A DNA stretch of 64,000 bases from B18-G4 sp032250805 (GCA_032250805.1 JAVVEM010000003.1:56410-120409); one strand, 5' to 3'; shown: positions 1 to 9,598, counted from the first letter of the stretch. The notes: generated by a model not told the origin, from the sequence alone. Made by a program: numbers and translations.

Positions 1-797
1 TTTGGCTCCAGGTTGAGCGCAGCGAAAGTTGCCTTTGCCAGGTCGAGGAAAGCCCTGGCTTTGCCTGTTCCCAGATTGTATATCCCCGGTTTTTCGCGGT
101 AGGTCATGAGAAAGTACATCACATCAGCAACATCTTTTACATAAACAAAATCACGCAATTGCATGCCGTCTTCGAAGTCGGGATGATGCGACCTGAAAAG
201 CTTCACTTTTCCGGTTTCCCTGATCTGCTTATAGGCATGAAGGATCACTGACGCCATTCTGCCTTTGTGGAATTCATTCGGCCCGTAAACATTAAAAAAC
301 TTTAGCCCGGCCCAGAAATCAGGTTTCTCATGCTGCCGGATAACCCATTTGTCGAACTCATTTTTCGACTCGCCATAAGGATTGAGGGGTTTAAGCTCAG
401 GGATGATCTCGTGCCGGTCGTCATAACCCAACTCACCCATTCCATATGTGGCTGCCGAAGAGGCATACACCAATGGGATCCCGTACTTTACGCAGGCATG
501 CCACATGGTTTTTGAATAATTCAGGTTGAGTTTGTCAAACACCTTTACATCAAACTCTGTGGTGTCGGTGCGTGCGCCCAGGTGGAATATAAAATCCACA
601 TCCGGGTGATGCTTGTCAAGCCATTCAAAAAACAAATCCCTGTCAACTTTTTCACGGATGGCTTTATTGGCAAGGTTTTTTTCCTTTTCCGGCCTTGAAA
701 AGTCATCAACAGCGACAATATCGGTGAGACCCTTATGATTGAGCTTGCCTGCCATTACGCTTCCGATAAATCCTGCAGCACCTGTTACTATGATCAT
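1..797 (-). CDS. hldD: ADP-L-glycero-D-manno-heptose 6-epimerase, 3' end cut by window
   Basis: Short-chain dehydrogenase/reductase-type sugar nucleotide epimerase that converts ADP-D-glycero- to ADP-L-glycero-manno-heptose for the LPS inner core. I translated it from the complement. It begins with ATG at 797 and opens MIIVTGAAGFIGS, the Rossmann GxxGxxG motif. A VYASSAATYG stretch and the YGESK motif (catalytic YxxxK) follow, then an RDFVYVKDVA segment and NLGTGKARAF near the visible end. These match the family in order. About 265 codons are visible; the C-terminus lies beyond base 1. A good TAnnTTTG promoter sits 17 bases upstream. Other SDR epimerases are possible, but the DFSRPEKEKNL segment fits HldD best. 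Confidence 0.87.
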   Translation of the reverse strand, partial: MIIVTGAAGFIGSVMAGKLNHKGLTDIVAVDDFSRPEKEKNLANKAIREKVDRDLFFEWLDKHHPDVDFIFHLGARTDTTEFDVKVFDKLNLNYSKTMWHACVKYGIPLVYASSAATYGMGELGYDDRHEIIPELKPLNPYGESKNEFDKWVIRQHEKPDFWAGLKFFNVYGPNEFHKGRMASVILHAYKQIRETGKVKLFRSHHPDFEDGMQLRDFVYVKDVADVMYFLMTYREKPGIYNLGTGKARAFLDLAKATFAALNLEP

Positions 798-813
798 ATG
801 ACGATGTTTTTTG

Positions 814-844
814 CAAATTTACAAGCTTATACCATGGGATGCAA
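814..844 (-). promoter_or_regulatory. Bacteroidota-type promoter for hldD
   Basis: On the minus strand TAAATTTG (814-821) matches TAnnTTTG exactly. A TTGC element (-33 region, 842-844) lies 20 bases upstream. It is 17 bases from the hldD ATG. Confidence 0.6.
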
Positions 845-979
845 GGAATACTTCAATGTGGTATGATATCAGATATTTTCAGGCCACCATTGATTATCAT
901 CATACCGGCTTTTCGTCAAATACGGATAGCATTATAAAAACCTCTTCACCAAATGATGACCATCAAAAAATTTTATGTT

Positions 980-987
980 TATATTTG
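980..987 (+). promoter_or_regulatory. -7 promoter element for first secreted protease
   Basis: TATATTTG matches the TAnnTTTG consensus 32 bases before the ATG at 1020. No clean -33 TTTG is visible. The rest of the 798-1019 gap holds no convincing gene: the only open frame (811-1011) has no family resemblance. Confidence 0.55.
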
Positions 988-1019
988 TCGCAATTTCAAC
1001 CTAACAAATAAACGAATCC

Positions 1020-3428
1020 ATGAAAAAACTGTTTGCCCCGATGATAGTGTTGCTTTTGCTGTCATTCACCCTTTCACAAAATCTCTTTGCACAGCGGAGT
1101 GTGCCACTTCTTCCGCAGAGTTCACTCTATGACGATCTGCGCGTAAATGTTGAACTAAGGGAGTTTACGGCTCCTGATATGGCGACCATTGAAGCCGAAG
1201 ATATTGCAAATCCATACCCATACCGTGCCGGGGTTTCTGTTCCTGTAAACCTGAGCATCGAAAATGCCGGTGAGTGGACCGAACTTCCCGATGGAGGAAA
1301 GATATGGTGTCTGAGCCTTAAAGTTGAAGGTGCCCAGGCCCTGGGAGTATATTATGACAATTTCTGGTTACCTTATGGAGGTGAACTATACCTGTATAAT
1401 GAAAATAAAACACAGATCATCGGTGCGTATACAGAAGAAAACAATAATCCCGACTGCGTTTTTTCCAACCAGCTTGTTCAGGGCGATGTCGTCACCCTGG
1501 AATATTATCAACCCAAAGATCAGATCATTGAACCGATCATCAGCATTTCCGAACTTGCCTATAATTACCGCGGTTTTTATTTTCAGGCCGATCAGGAAAG
1601 GGGCGGGTCACTCTGGTGCATGATCAATATCAATTGCCCGGAAGGCGACAACTGGCAGGACGAGAAAAAAGGTGTTGTTAAGCAGTATATGAAAATTGGC
1701 TGGAGCTATTATCTTTGCACCGGCTCACTCATGAACAATACTGAGCAGGATCTGATCCCATATATCCTTACTGCCTTCCATTGTGGCGAAGGGGCTTCGT
1801 CGGCAGATCTGAACCAATGGATATTTTATTTTAATTACGAAGCATCAGCATGCACAGGTAACTGGGGCCCTCAGAATTATACCATGACCGGCTGTGAAAA
1901 AAAGGCGGAAGGTGGTTACACCACAGGCTCCGATTTTCTTCTTCTCGAATTGAACTCGGGTGTTCCTGCTTCCTATGACGCATATTTTAATGGCTGGGAC
2001 AGACGTAATCTGGGTGCCGACAGTGGTGTTAACATCCATCATCCGGCCGGTGATATCAAAAAAATATCAACATATACAATCCCCCTCACCTCAGCGCAAT
2101 GGAATAATAATGGTGTTTTGTCGCACTGGAGAGCCTGGTGGGCTGAAACGGTAAATGGCACCTCAATTACCGAAGGTGGATCATCAGGTTCACCCCTTTT
2201 CAGTCAGGATGGCCTTGTAGTTGGCGACCTTACAGGCGGTCCTCCCGACGATTGCATTAATCCGCAGTACAGTCTTTATGGAAAGGTATACTGGTCGTGG
2301 AACAAAATGGGCACACTCAGCAGTCAGCAATTGAAACCCTGGCTCGACCCGAACGACTATGGTCCGATGACCTGGGATGGTACATACGATGGCGAAATAC
2401 CTGCTCCTGACTTTTCTGCCGATATCACGAACATGCAGGCTGGCGAATCGGTGAATTTTGAGAACCTAACTACCGGCAATGCGCTGGAATATGAATGGAC
2501 TTTTGAAGGTGGCGATCCTTCGACCTATAATGGCCAGTCGCCTCCAATGATCACATACAATGATCCCGGCAGGTATGATGTTACCCTGATTGCAAGCAAT
2601 ACTCTTGCCTCAGTTACCAAAGACAGTGTGGAGATGATCGTGGTTGGAGCTCCGGCAGCCGATTTCTCTTCCGAAAATAACTATACCAATGCAGGACAAG
2701 GAGTTGACTTTCTTGATTTATCATCAGGCGACCCCACCAGCTGGTCCTGGACATTTCCGGGAGGATCACCGCAAACTTCAGCCATACAGCATCCCATGGG
2801 AATTGAATATGCTGATAATGGAACATATGATGTTACCCTGGTGGTTGAGAATGAGTATGGCACCGATTCAATAACAAAGGAGGATTTTGTTACTGTTGGC
2901 GGTCCATTTGCCGATTTTGAAGCGGATGAAACCAATATTCTGAAAGGCGAAACAGTAAGCTTTACTGACATGTCGGCCAATAACCCTACTGAGTGGAACT
3001 GGAGATTTTTTGGCGGAACACCGGGTACCTTTAACGGACAGAACCCTCCTGAGATCAAATACAATGCAACGGGTTTGTTCAATGTGAGGCTTTCGGTAAG
3101 TAATGATGTGGGTTCCAACGTGCTTACCAAAGACAATTACATCTCTGTTGGAGCTGTAGGGCTGGATGAACGTGGAAAGGAAAGCCTGGTAAGCGTTTTT
3201 CCGAATCCTTCAAAGGGACTTATTACCATAGAACTTCCCGACGGACTTACTGAAAATGTCTTCCTTACGGTGGTCAACAGCAGGGGCGATATCATACATA
3301 GTGAGGAGATCGGCAATGAAACAACAAAGGCTTCTGTAAATATAAGCAAAGCTGCTGCTGGCGTTTATTTGCTTAAGCTGCAAATTGGCGAAAATATCCT
3401 GTATAAGAAAATTACACTTATGGATTAA
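1020..3428 (+). CDS. Secreted trypsin-like serine protease with three PKD domains and T9SS sorting domain
   Basis: Predicted extracellular endopeptidase of the chymotrypsin fold (lysyl-endopeptidase-like), 802 aa. A signal peptide covers about residues 1-25 (ends NLFAQ). The protease domain spans roughly 195-450. Its triad is visible as TAFHCG (His254), GSDFLLLEL (Asp305) and GGSSGSPL (Ser389). Paired cysteines (for example C200/C206 and C233/C255) suggest disulfides. Three PKD-like beta domains follow (about 462-545, 546-632, 633-716), each with a W-x-W-x-F core. The C-terminus (about 722-802, with FPNPSKG and GVYLLKL) is a T9SS type A sorting domain, so the protein is probably exported and anchored or released at the cell surface. 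A paralog of the same plan follows directly. The cleavage specificity is inferred from family resemblance, not seen. Confidence 0.85.
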   Translation: MKKLFAPMIVLLLLSFTLSQNLFAQRSVPLLPQSSLYDDLRVNVELREFTAPDMATIEAEDIANPYPYRAGVSVPVNLSIENAGEWTELPDGGKIWCLSLKVEGAQALGVYYDNFWLPYGGELYLYNENKTQIIGAYTEENNNPDCVFSNQLVQGDVVTLEYYQPKDQIIEPIISISELAYNYRGFYFQADQERGGSLWCMININCPEGDNWQDEKKGVVKQYMKIGWSYYLCTGSLMNNTEQDLIPYILTAFHCGEGASSADLNQWIFYFNYEASACTGNWGPQNYTMTGCEKKAEGGYTTGSDFLLLELNSGVPASYDAYFNGWDRRNLGADSGVNIHHPAGDIKKISTYTIPLTSAQWNNNGVLSHWRAWWAETVNGTSITEGGSSGSPLFSQDGLVVGDLTGGPPDDCINPQYSLYGKVYWSWNKMGTLSSQQLKPWLDPNDYGPMTWDGTYDGEIPAPDFSADITNMQAGESVNFENLTTGNALEYEWTFEGGDPSTYNGQSPPMITYNDPGRYDVTLIASNTLASVTKDSVEMIVVGAPAADFSSENNYTNAGQGVDFLDLSSGDPTSWSWTFPGGSPQTSAIQHPMGIEYADNGTYDVTLVVENEYGTDSITKEDFVTVGGPFADFEADETNILKGETVSFTDMSANNPTEWNWRFFGGTPGTFNGQNPPEIKYNATGLFNVRLSVSNDVGSNVLTKDNYISVGAVGLDERGKESLVSVFPNPSKGLITIELPDGLTENVFLTVVNSRGDIIHSEEIGNETTKASVNISKAAAGVYLLKLQIGENILYKKITLMD

Positions 3429-3450
3429 TTTCCTGTAATTTTAAGGCCTG

Positions 3451-3494
3451 AAAGCTGCCTCTCTGATCTGATTTAAATGGGGCAGCTTTTTTTT
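3451..3494 (+). terminator. Rho-independent terminator
   Basis: AAAGCTGCC (3451-3459) pairs perfectly with GGCAGCTTT (3481-3489), followed by a T run. It ends the first protease gene and lies just upstream of the promoter of the second. Confidence 0.75.
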
Positions 3495-3519
3495 GATGAT
3501 TATAATACAGGCAATTCTT

Positions 3520-3527
3520 TATCTTTG
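3520..3527 (+). promoter_or_regulatory. -7 promoter element giving an almost leaderless mRNA
   Basis: TATCTTTG matches TAnnTTTG. TTTG at 3492-3495 is a possible -33 element with 24-base spacing. The element ends only 7 bases before the ATG at 3535, so transcription should start at or next to the start codon. Confidence 0.5.
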
Positions 3528-3534
3528 TGTATTC

Positions 3535-5403
3535 ATGAAAAGATTCATTCTTATTTTCGTTTTGTTCATCCCTGTGTTGCTCAATGCACAGCTTAGTGAT
3601 GGTGGGTATCCGCTCAGCATGTTAAAGCAAAATGTCAGCGAAAATTACCGGCTTATCACGCTGGCGGCTCCTGATGTTGAGCAGCTCCTGCAGCAAGACA
3701 ATACACCCCGTGAAGACCCGGGCCCTTACCGTGTTGGTGCACCTTTGAGCACAGATATTGATCTGGTGAGAGATGGTTCTGCTGAATCACTCAGCAGTGG
3801 TGCGTTGATCATAAGGCTGGGCATTCAGTCACGCAATGCCAGAGGACTTATTTTGTATTACGAACGATTCCGTATTCCTGAAGGAGGGATGTTGTATATC
3901 TATAGCAAGAATAAATCGCAGCTCATAGGCGCATTTACCCATAAGAATAATCCTGCGGGCGGATATTTTGCGACAGAAATGATCAGTGGCGATGAACTTG
4001 TACTCGAGTATAATGCAGGCAGCAGTAACGCACGCATGCCTGTGATCCATATTTATGAGGTCCATTACATTTACAGGGATATTGGTAATGACTTGAAGGG
4101 TTCGTCAGGTCCCTGCGAAGTAAATGTGAATTGCCCTGAAGGCAACAGTTGGCAGAATGAAAAAAAATCGGTTGCAAAGATATTTCTTAAGGATGGAAGC
4201 GGCTCCTATTTGTGTACCGGTGCGCTTGTGAATAATACCCGACAGGATAGTACGCCTTATTTTTTAACGGCCCGTCATTGTGGTTCTGATGCAACTGCAA
4301 ATCACTTCTCGCAATGGATATTTTATTTCAATTATGAGTCGCCCACCTGCGAAGATCCTGTGAATGATCCGCCCTCGGGTACGCTCATTGGTTGCGAACT
4401 GGTTTCACAAGCACCTGATGGAACTTCCAGCGGATCTGATTTTAAATTGCTTAAACTCGGCCAAAGAGTGCCTGAGGGCTTTAATCCATGGTTTGCCGGC
4501 TGGAACCTTACAGGGCAGGTAAGCATGTCGGGGGTGGGCATTCATCATCCGCAGGGCGACATTAAAAAGATATCCACTTATAAAGAACCCTTGCTTTCTG
4601 TCGACTACAGCAGTTCAAGCCCGAATACCAACGGTGACTACTGGCGTGTAATCTGGGCCGAAACGGCCAATGGCTATGGGGTAACCGAGGGTGGATCATC
4701 AGGCTCGCCTTTATTCGATAATTCGGGTAAAATAATTGGCACCCTCACCGGTGGTGCAGCAAGCTGTGCGAACCCCGATGCGCCCGATTATTATGGGAAG
4801 TTTGCATCGCACTGGGAGTCGAACGGTAGCGTAGTTACAGCCCAACTGCGGCCATGGCTTGATCCCGGACAAACAGGCGTGTTATCTATGGAAGGCTTCG
4901 GATATGGTAACCTTCTTACTGCCGGATTTAGTGCCGATACAAGCGTAATCAGCGTTGGGGGGAGCGTTCAGTTTACCGACCTCTCAACAGGCGATCCGGA
5001 TCAATGGGACTGGACTTTTTACGGGGGCACTCCTTCAACATATTCGGGCCGGCAACCTGGCCGCATCACGTATCAATTCTATGGCGAATATCATGTTTCA
5101 CTGGTTGTTAAGGACAATAATCTTTCCGACAGTCTGTTGAAAGAGAAATATATTCGTGTTACTCCCAATATTTATCCTGTTCCGGCACGCGAATATGTTG
5201 TTATTGATTTTGGTAACCGCTCCCTGGCCTTGCTTGAAGTAAGTATATTCGATGTATATGGCAGGTTGGTCGGGCGATATAAAACCTCTGATATAGCTGA
5301 TGGGATATGGCAGATCCAGCTTGATGATATAAGGACAGGAAACTATATCATGCACATTAAAACGGATGTGAAAGAGGATTATCTGAAATTAATCGTATAC
5401 TAG
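3535..5403 (+). CDS. Secreted trypsin-like serine protease with one PKD domain and T9SS sorting domain
   Basis: Paralog of the upstream protease, 622 aa from the chosen start. An in-frame upstream start at 3493 lies before the promoter and would bury the signal peptide, so ATG 3535 (MKRFILIF) is preferred. The signal peptide covers about residues 1-19 (ends LLNAQ). Triad motifs are TARHCG (His248), GSDFKLLKL (Asp302) and GGSSGSPL (Ser389). CEVNVNCPEGNSWQ is shared almost word for word with the neighbour (CMININCPEGDNWQ). One PKD-like domain lies at about 455-540, against three in the neighbour. A T9SS-type C-terminal domain follows (IYPVPAREYV to the end). The pair looks like a tandem duplication that then diverged in PKD number. 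Confidence 0.85.
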   Translation: MKRFILIFVLFIPVLLNAQLSDGGYPLSMLKQNVSENYRLITLAAPDVEQLLQQDNTPREDPGPYRVGAPLSTDIDLVRDGSAESLSSGALIIRLGIQSRNARGLILYYERFRIPEGGMLYIYSKNKSQLIGAFTHKNNPAGGYFATEMISGDELVLEYNAGSSNARMPVIHIYEVHYIYRDIGNDLKGSSGPCEVNVNCPEGNSWQNEKKSVAKIFLKDGSGSYLCTGALVNNTRQDSTPYFLTARHCGSDATANHFSQWIFYFNYESPTCEDPVNDPPSGTLIGCELVSQAPDGTSSGSDFKLLKLGQRVPEGFNPWFAGWNLTGQVSMSGVGIHHPQGDIKKISTYKEPLLSVDYSSSSPNTNGDYWRVIWAETANGYGVTEGGSSGSPLFDNSGKIIGTLTGGAASCANPDAPDYYGKFASHWESNGSVVTAQLRPWLDPGQTGVLSMEGFGYGNLLTAGFSADTSVISVGGSVQFTDLSTGDPDQWDWTFYGGTPSTYSGRQPGRITYQFYGEYHVSLVVKDNNLSDSLLKEKYIRVTPNIYPVPAREYVVIDFGNRSLALLEVSIFDVYGRLVGRYKTSDIADGIWQIQLDDIRTGNYIMHIKTDVKEDYLKLIVY

Positions 5404-5436
5404 AAAAAAGCCCAAAACCTTTTTCCCTGTAAAATT

Positions 5437-6477
5437 CTAAATATCACCATCACTCTTCTTATGGATGACATAATGTTCCCATTTGTTGACCAGTTCCTGC
5501 ATATCGGCAGGCAGGTCTGAATCGAAGAAAAGATATTGGCCGGTAGTAGGGTGATTAAAGCCAAGCGACCTTGCATGCAGGGCCTGACGGGGCATGATCG
5601 CGAAACAGTTTTTAATAAATTGCCGGTATTTGGTGAAGGTAGTTCCTTTCAGTATCTGGTCGCCCCCATAAGCAGCATCATTAAATAACGGATGCCTGAT
5701 ATGTTGCATATGCGCCCTGATCTGATGCGTGCGCCCGGTCTCGAGGGTGCATTCAAGCAGACTTACATAACCAAAGCGCTGCAATACTTTCCAATGCGTA
5801 ACGGCATGCTTCCCGGTTTCCCCTTCGGGATATACGGTCATCACTTTTCGGTTGTTTTTGCTACGGCCGAGCTTACCAGCCACCGTACCCTCATCAGCTT
5901 CCATGTTGCCCCATACCAGTGCCATGTATTTACGATCAATAACATGATCGAAAAAGGCCCTGGCGAGTTTGGTCTGCGCCATTTCATTTTTTGCAACAAG
6001 CATGATCCCCGAGGTATCTTTGTCGATTCTGTGAACAAGATAAGGACGGGCTTCTTCCGATCCGCTTTGTTCCATGAGGTACCAGGTAAGAGCATTGACA
6101 AGGGTTCCCGTAAAATTGGCATAGGCGGGATGTACCACCATGCCTGCAGCTTTGTTCACTACCAGCAGGTCGTCATCCTCAAATACAATCTGAACCGGAA
6201 TATTTTCAGGGATGATCTCAGTATCGCGTGGCGCTTCGGTGAGCACAATGGTGATCACATCGCCAGGTTTTACTTTGTAATTTTGCTTTACAGCACTCCC
6301 ATTTACGAGAATGCTTCCTGCAGTAGCTGCCTGCTGGATCTTATTCCTGGAGGCATTTTCAATGCGGGTCATCAGGAATTTGTCGATGCGAAGCAGACTT
6401 TGGCCCGGGTCGGCGACAAATCGGTAATGTTCGTACAGATCATCTTCCTGTTCTGCGAAGTTGTCAGTTTGCGACAT
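5437..6477 (-). CDS. rluD: RluD-family 23S rRNA pseudouridine synthase
   Basis: Isomerises specific uridines of 23S rRNA (in E. coli RluD: 1911, 1915, 1917). The 346 aa match the RluA/RluD family. An S4 RNA-binding domain occupies about residues 28-85 (LLRIDKFLMTRI, ILVNG). The catalytic domain has HRIDKDTSG with the catalytic aspartate at D152. GRTHQIRAHM and HPLFNDAAYGG are the other conserved blocks. The gene is the last of a minus-strand run after a PASTA protein and a T9SS protein, opposite ddl. As far as I recall, PASTA, rluD and ddl are also neighbours in other Bacteroidota. Assignment to RluD rather than RluC rests on the S4 domain and neighbourhood. Confidence 0.88.
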   Translation of the reverse strand: MSQTDNFAEQEDDLYEHYRFVADPGQSLLRIDKFLMTRIENASRNKIQQAATAGSILVNGSAVKQNYKVKPGDVITIVLTEAPRDTEIIPENIPVQIVFEDDDLLVVNKAAGMVVHPAYANFTGTLVNALTWYLMEQSGSEEARPYLVHRIDKDTSGIMLVAKNEMAQTKLARAFFDHVIDRKYMALVWGNMEADEGTVAGKLGRSKNNRKVMTVYPEGETGKHAVTHWKVLQRFGYVSLLECTLETGRTHQIRAHMQHIRHPLFNDAAYGGDQILKGTTFTKYRQFIKNCFAIMPRQALHARSLGFNHPTTGQYLFFDSDLPADMQELVNKWEHYVIHKKSDGDI

Positions 6478-6488
6478 CCGGAAATGTG

Positions 6489-8633
6489 TTAATGAATAAT
6501 TAGCTTGTGTGTATGGTTAATGCTGTTGTCTTCCTTAAAGATGCGGAGTATATATATCCCGCGGGGAATATCTCCGACATTGACTGTGCTTTCATAGGGG
6601 ATGTTGAGCAATTCCCTGCCAAGAAGGTCATACAGGGCAATGCTTGTTGTATGTTCAAATTCATGGCCCGTAGCAAGTTTATGCCCGATGTGCAAAACTC
6701 CTCCATTTACCGGGTTTGGGTATATGTGCCATTGAATAAGATCGTCCGGTTCTTTTATGCTGAAAGGGTCATAAAAATCATTGAAAATCGGGCGCATAAG
6801 CAAGGCTCCCTGCATAAGTGATTGTTCCCAGTTGCCAGTGGCATTAAAAAACATATTTTCAGACGCGTCATTATGTGTGTCGAAACCCACATTGAGTAGA
6901 TTTTCAGTGGTTTGCTCCCATCCAATATAGATTGTTCCCAAAACAGGAACGGGAGGATCGATCTCATAGATCTGCATACGGTACAGCTGATCACTGAATT
7001 TAGGCTTGAGGTCTTCCTTTGACCATATCAGGTTGCCGGGCTTTCCGTTGTTGTTGTCCCATATCATAAGATGAAAGAACTCGTCATTTGCGTCATTCTG
7101 AACCCTGTTAAAGAACATGGCAATACCTTTAAGCGAATCGGCAATGTTGAGGGTATATTTGCAGGCGGCCTTTCCGCCGGCGATACTCAACCCATAGCCC
7201 AGTTCCGGGGTGCCGTCGTCGTAGGCGTAATAGTTATAGAACTTCTGGATAAAATGAATGGTGTCGGCAAGATCGGGATTGCTTTGGTCGTGGATTACGT
7301 GCCTGATCCTGTAGCTTGCACTGTCGGCCTGGCTGCTCAGGGGGAATAGAAAATCCCTTGGCGGGCAGGCATGTTGAGGAACATTGCTGCAGCTCTGGTA
7401 TCCGGTATTGAAGAAAGGGTAAAGGTTGGCAAAGCCGCCATTGTAGGTGTGCGTGTACGGATCGCCCTGTCCATCAATGATGTATTCATAATATACATTG
7501 AAGGTGTCGGCGCTGAGGTTGGTGATATAGAGTTTTAATGAGTCTTTAAGCTGGTTGGTAGGGTCGTTTCGGTATTGCCTTAGGGGCATAGAGGTAAAAT
7601 CCTTCAGGAAGGAAGGCGCACGTTCTGCAAAAGTGATATGCCGGTAGAAGGTGTCGGCTGCCGAACGGCCCACATCAAGAAGTATGTAATCGATATTCCA
7701 CTGGTCGCAATTGCTACGCCAGCTGGGGTTTACATCGCTTGCCAGGCTGGCAAAGTTGTAAAAACGGAAAAAGAAATGCTTTTTGTAGTATTTCGCGCTG
7801 TCGTCGACCGGAATGATCACTTGTTTTGCGTAAGTATTATGTTTTATATAAAAGCTGTCGAGGCGCATGCCTTCGCTCGACCACATTCGTTCCCATTCAA
7901 TCCTGGGCTCGAAAACAGAATCGCATGGAATGGTGATCATATCTCCCCATACAATGGTGTCGAAGCTGATCATATATATTCCGGGTTCACATTGTGGCGG
8001 AGCATAGATCGTGTCGAGGGGGAAGATGGTGTCGGTCGGATCAAGCAGATAAGTGCTGGCATCAACTGTTACCGAATCGATATAGGCAAATGTTGAGTCA
8101 CCGCCAAAATAACCAAATTGCAGTATCAGCGAATCCTGAACCTCAGGTGCATTGCCACGGCCCTGGGGTTGATAAAAGAAACTAAAGTATAATGAGTCGG
8201 CGCGTGTAATGGCCCGCGTTTGATTGGGCAGATATAATGTATCAAGACGAATGGGCCGTGAGGTCAGGTAATCAGCAATAAAGGGAAACATGCTGGCATT
8301 GGGATAGATATTCCCCCTTGAATCGATGGCATCGAGGGTGGCAGCACCCACATTTGCCGAACGGAACGGGAAGTCATCGTTAATAAATGCGTGCCTGTTG
8401 CTGAAAAGGGCGGTGTCGGGGAAAATGATATCGGTGTGAAAATCTTCAAAAAACGGAAGCGCAATGGGCCTGGGAAAGTCAAGTTCTTTTATAGCATCTT
8501 CCTGAATAGCAGTTTCATTCTTTAAGGCGTCTTTTATTACAGGGTTTGATGTAAGGCCAATTAATTGTTCCTGTCCGGATGCCAGGACCGGGATAAGCAG
8601 AGCGGTATAGAGTATAAGAATTAATCGTTTCAT
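6489..8633 (-). CDS. Secreted protein of unknown function with T9SS sorting domain
   Basis: I do not recognise the main body. It has 714 aa from ATG 8633; two earlier in-frame ATGs (8648, 8639) only add residues before the hydrophobic signal peptide (MKRLILILYTALLIPVLASG), so the later start is chosen. The middle is rich in aromatic and Asp/Thr residues typical of extracellular beta-sandwich domains. A segment with FHLMIWDNNNGKPG and IYIGWEQ precedes the sorting domain and recurs in Bacteroidota surface proteins. The C-terminus (WHIYPNPVNGG ... PRGIYILRIF) is a T9SS type A domain. The gene sits 11 bases before rluD and 24 after the PASTA gene, so it is likely co-transcribed with both, an odd placing for a T9SS cargo. 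Confidence 0.75.
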   Translation of the reverse strand: MKRLILILYTALLIPVLASGQEQLIGLTSNPVIKDALKNETAIQEDAIKELDFPRPIALPFFEDFHTDIIFPDTALFSNRHAFINDDFPFRSANVGAATLDAIDSRGNIYPNASMFPFIADYLTSRPIRLDTLYLPNQTRAITRADSLYFSFFYQPQGRGNAPEVQDSLILQFGYFGGDSTFAYIDSVTVDASTYLLDPTDTIFPLDTIYAPPQCEPGIYMISFDTIVWGDMITIPCDSVFEPRIEWERMWSSEGMRLDSFYIKHNTYAKQVIIPVDDSAKYYKKHFFFRFYNFASLASDVNPSWRSNCDQWNIDYILLDVGRSAADTFYRHITFAERAPSFLKDFTSMPLRQYRNDPTNQLKDSLKLYITNLSADTFNVYYEYIIDGQGDPYTHTYNGGFANLYPFFNTGYQSCSNVPQHACPPRDFLFPLSSQADSASYRIRHVIHDQSNPDLADTIHFIQKFYNYYAYDDGTPELGYGLSIAGGKAACKYTLNIADSLKGIAMFFNRVQNDANDEFFHLMIWDNNNGKPGNLIWSKEDLKPKFSDQLYRMQIYEIDPPVPVLGTIYIGWEQTTENLLNVGFDTHNDASENMFFNATGNWEQSLMQGALLMRPIFNDFYDPFSIKEPDDLIQWHIYPNPVNGGVLHIGHKLATGHEFEHTTSIALYDLLGRELLNIPYESTVNVGDIPRGIYILRIFKEDNSINHTHKLIIH

Positions 8634-8657
8634 TATCATTGATATCATCTGTACTTA

Positions 8658-9503
8658 CTATAAACCGGGAAATTCCGGTTTTGTTGTGTCGGGATAAGCC
8701 AGTGTGTCGGGCTTCAGCTCCTGAATGAGGGCGTCAAAATCAAACTCAAGATCGGAGCGAAGAGAAATATTTATTTTGGACCCTTTAAAATGCTCCTTAT
8801 GAAAATCCCAGTCCGGTTCCTGCTGATATACGCGCGAATGCAAGCGCTCTTCTTCGTCAAGGTAATAAACTGACCCAAGGTTGAATGAAGCTTTGTTGAT
8901 GGCATCAGCCGCTTCCCTGAAGTTGAGTCCTATCAGGAAAGGTGCCGGCACATAATGATCCTGGCCCAGCCCGACGATCAGATCTATGGCCGATCCCTTA
9001 TCGATGATCGTACCGGCTTCAATAACCTCATCATTAAACTGCTGTTCAAGCACTGCATTGCCTGCAAAATCCTCAACATAGTGAAGCTGGTTTACTCTTA
9101 GTCCTTTAGAGCGCAAACTGTTGACTGCCTGCCGCAAACTGAGGTCGATCAGATCGGGCATCTCCACTTTTTCAATTGAATAAGCTACAAGGGTAACATA
9201 TACCTTGCGGTATTCCTTTACAACAGAACCGGCCGGAGGATTCTGAATGACAATAGATCCTTTGGGGTTGGTGTTATCGAAAATAGAATCAATTACGATG
9301 AAGTCATAAAGCTGATCGAAATTTTCCGCTTCGATATCTGCCAGCGACTTGCCTGTAAAATCCGGAAGCACATAAGTATCGCCATGACTGGTGTAGATCT
9401 TGATAAACTGCAAAACGATAAAGAATAGGATGATCGTCAGAATGACCGATAATCCCAGGTGCAGGTAGAACTTCTTTTTCAGCAAAAATCCAAAAAACGA
9501 CAT
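8658..9503 (-). CDS. Membrane-anchored PASTA-domain protein without a kinase domain
   Basis: Single-pass inner-membrane protein of 281 aa with periplasmic PASTA repeats. ATG 9503 is chosen; the frame continues two codons further to a TTG at 9509. A short basic cytoplasmic tail (LLKKKFYLH) precedes a transmembrane helix at about residues 15-36. Three PASTA-like units follow: VLPDFTGKSLADIEAE..., VEMPDLIDLSLRQAVNSL... and VPAPFLIGLNFREAADAI.... A short acidic, proline-rich tail ends the protein. PASTA domains in Ser/Thr kinases and PBPs bind peptidoglycan or muropeptides; here neither kinase nor transpeptidase domain exists. It is first in the run with a T9SS protein and rluD, opposite ddl, which points to a cell-wall role. 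Confidence 0.85.
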   Translation of the reverse strand: MSFFGFLLKKKFYLHLGLSVILTIILFFIVLQFIKIYTSHGDTYVLPDFTGKSLADIEAENFDQLYDFIVIDSIFDNTNPKGSIVIQNPPAGSVVKEYRKVYVTLVAYSIEKVEMPDLIDLSLRQAVNSLRSKGLRVNQLHYVEDFAGNAVLEQQFNDEVIEAGTIIDKGSAIDLIVGLGQDHYVPAPFLIGLNFREAADAINKASFNLGSVYYLDEEERLHSRVYQQEPDWDFHKEHFKGSKINISLRSDLEFDFDALIQELKPDTLAYPDTTKPEFPGL

Positions 9504-9598
9504 ATGCAATTTCTTTCAGTTAAGGCAGTTCCGGTTCTTTATCTTCCCATATCAGTAATTTCTAACATGAAAAGTTTAATGATATTGCCCGGCGGAAG

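Noticed and set aside
811..1011. 66-codon open frame before the first protease
   Set aside because: No signal peptide, motif or family resemblance, and the promoter of the next gene lies inside it.
5404..5436. Possible terminator between the second protease and rluD
   Set aside because: Only an A-rich/T-rich stretch; no stem of useful length was found.
5692..6492. 266-codon open frame on the plus strand
   Set aside because: It is antisense to rluD, which has a full set of motifs; the codon pattern follows the real gene.
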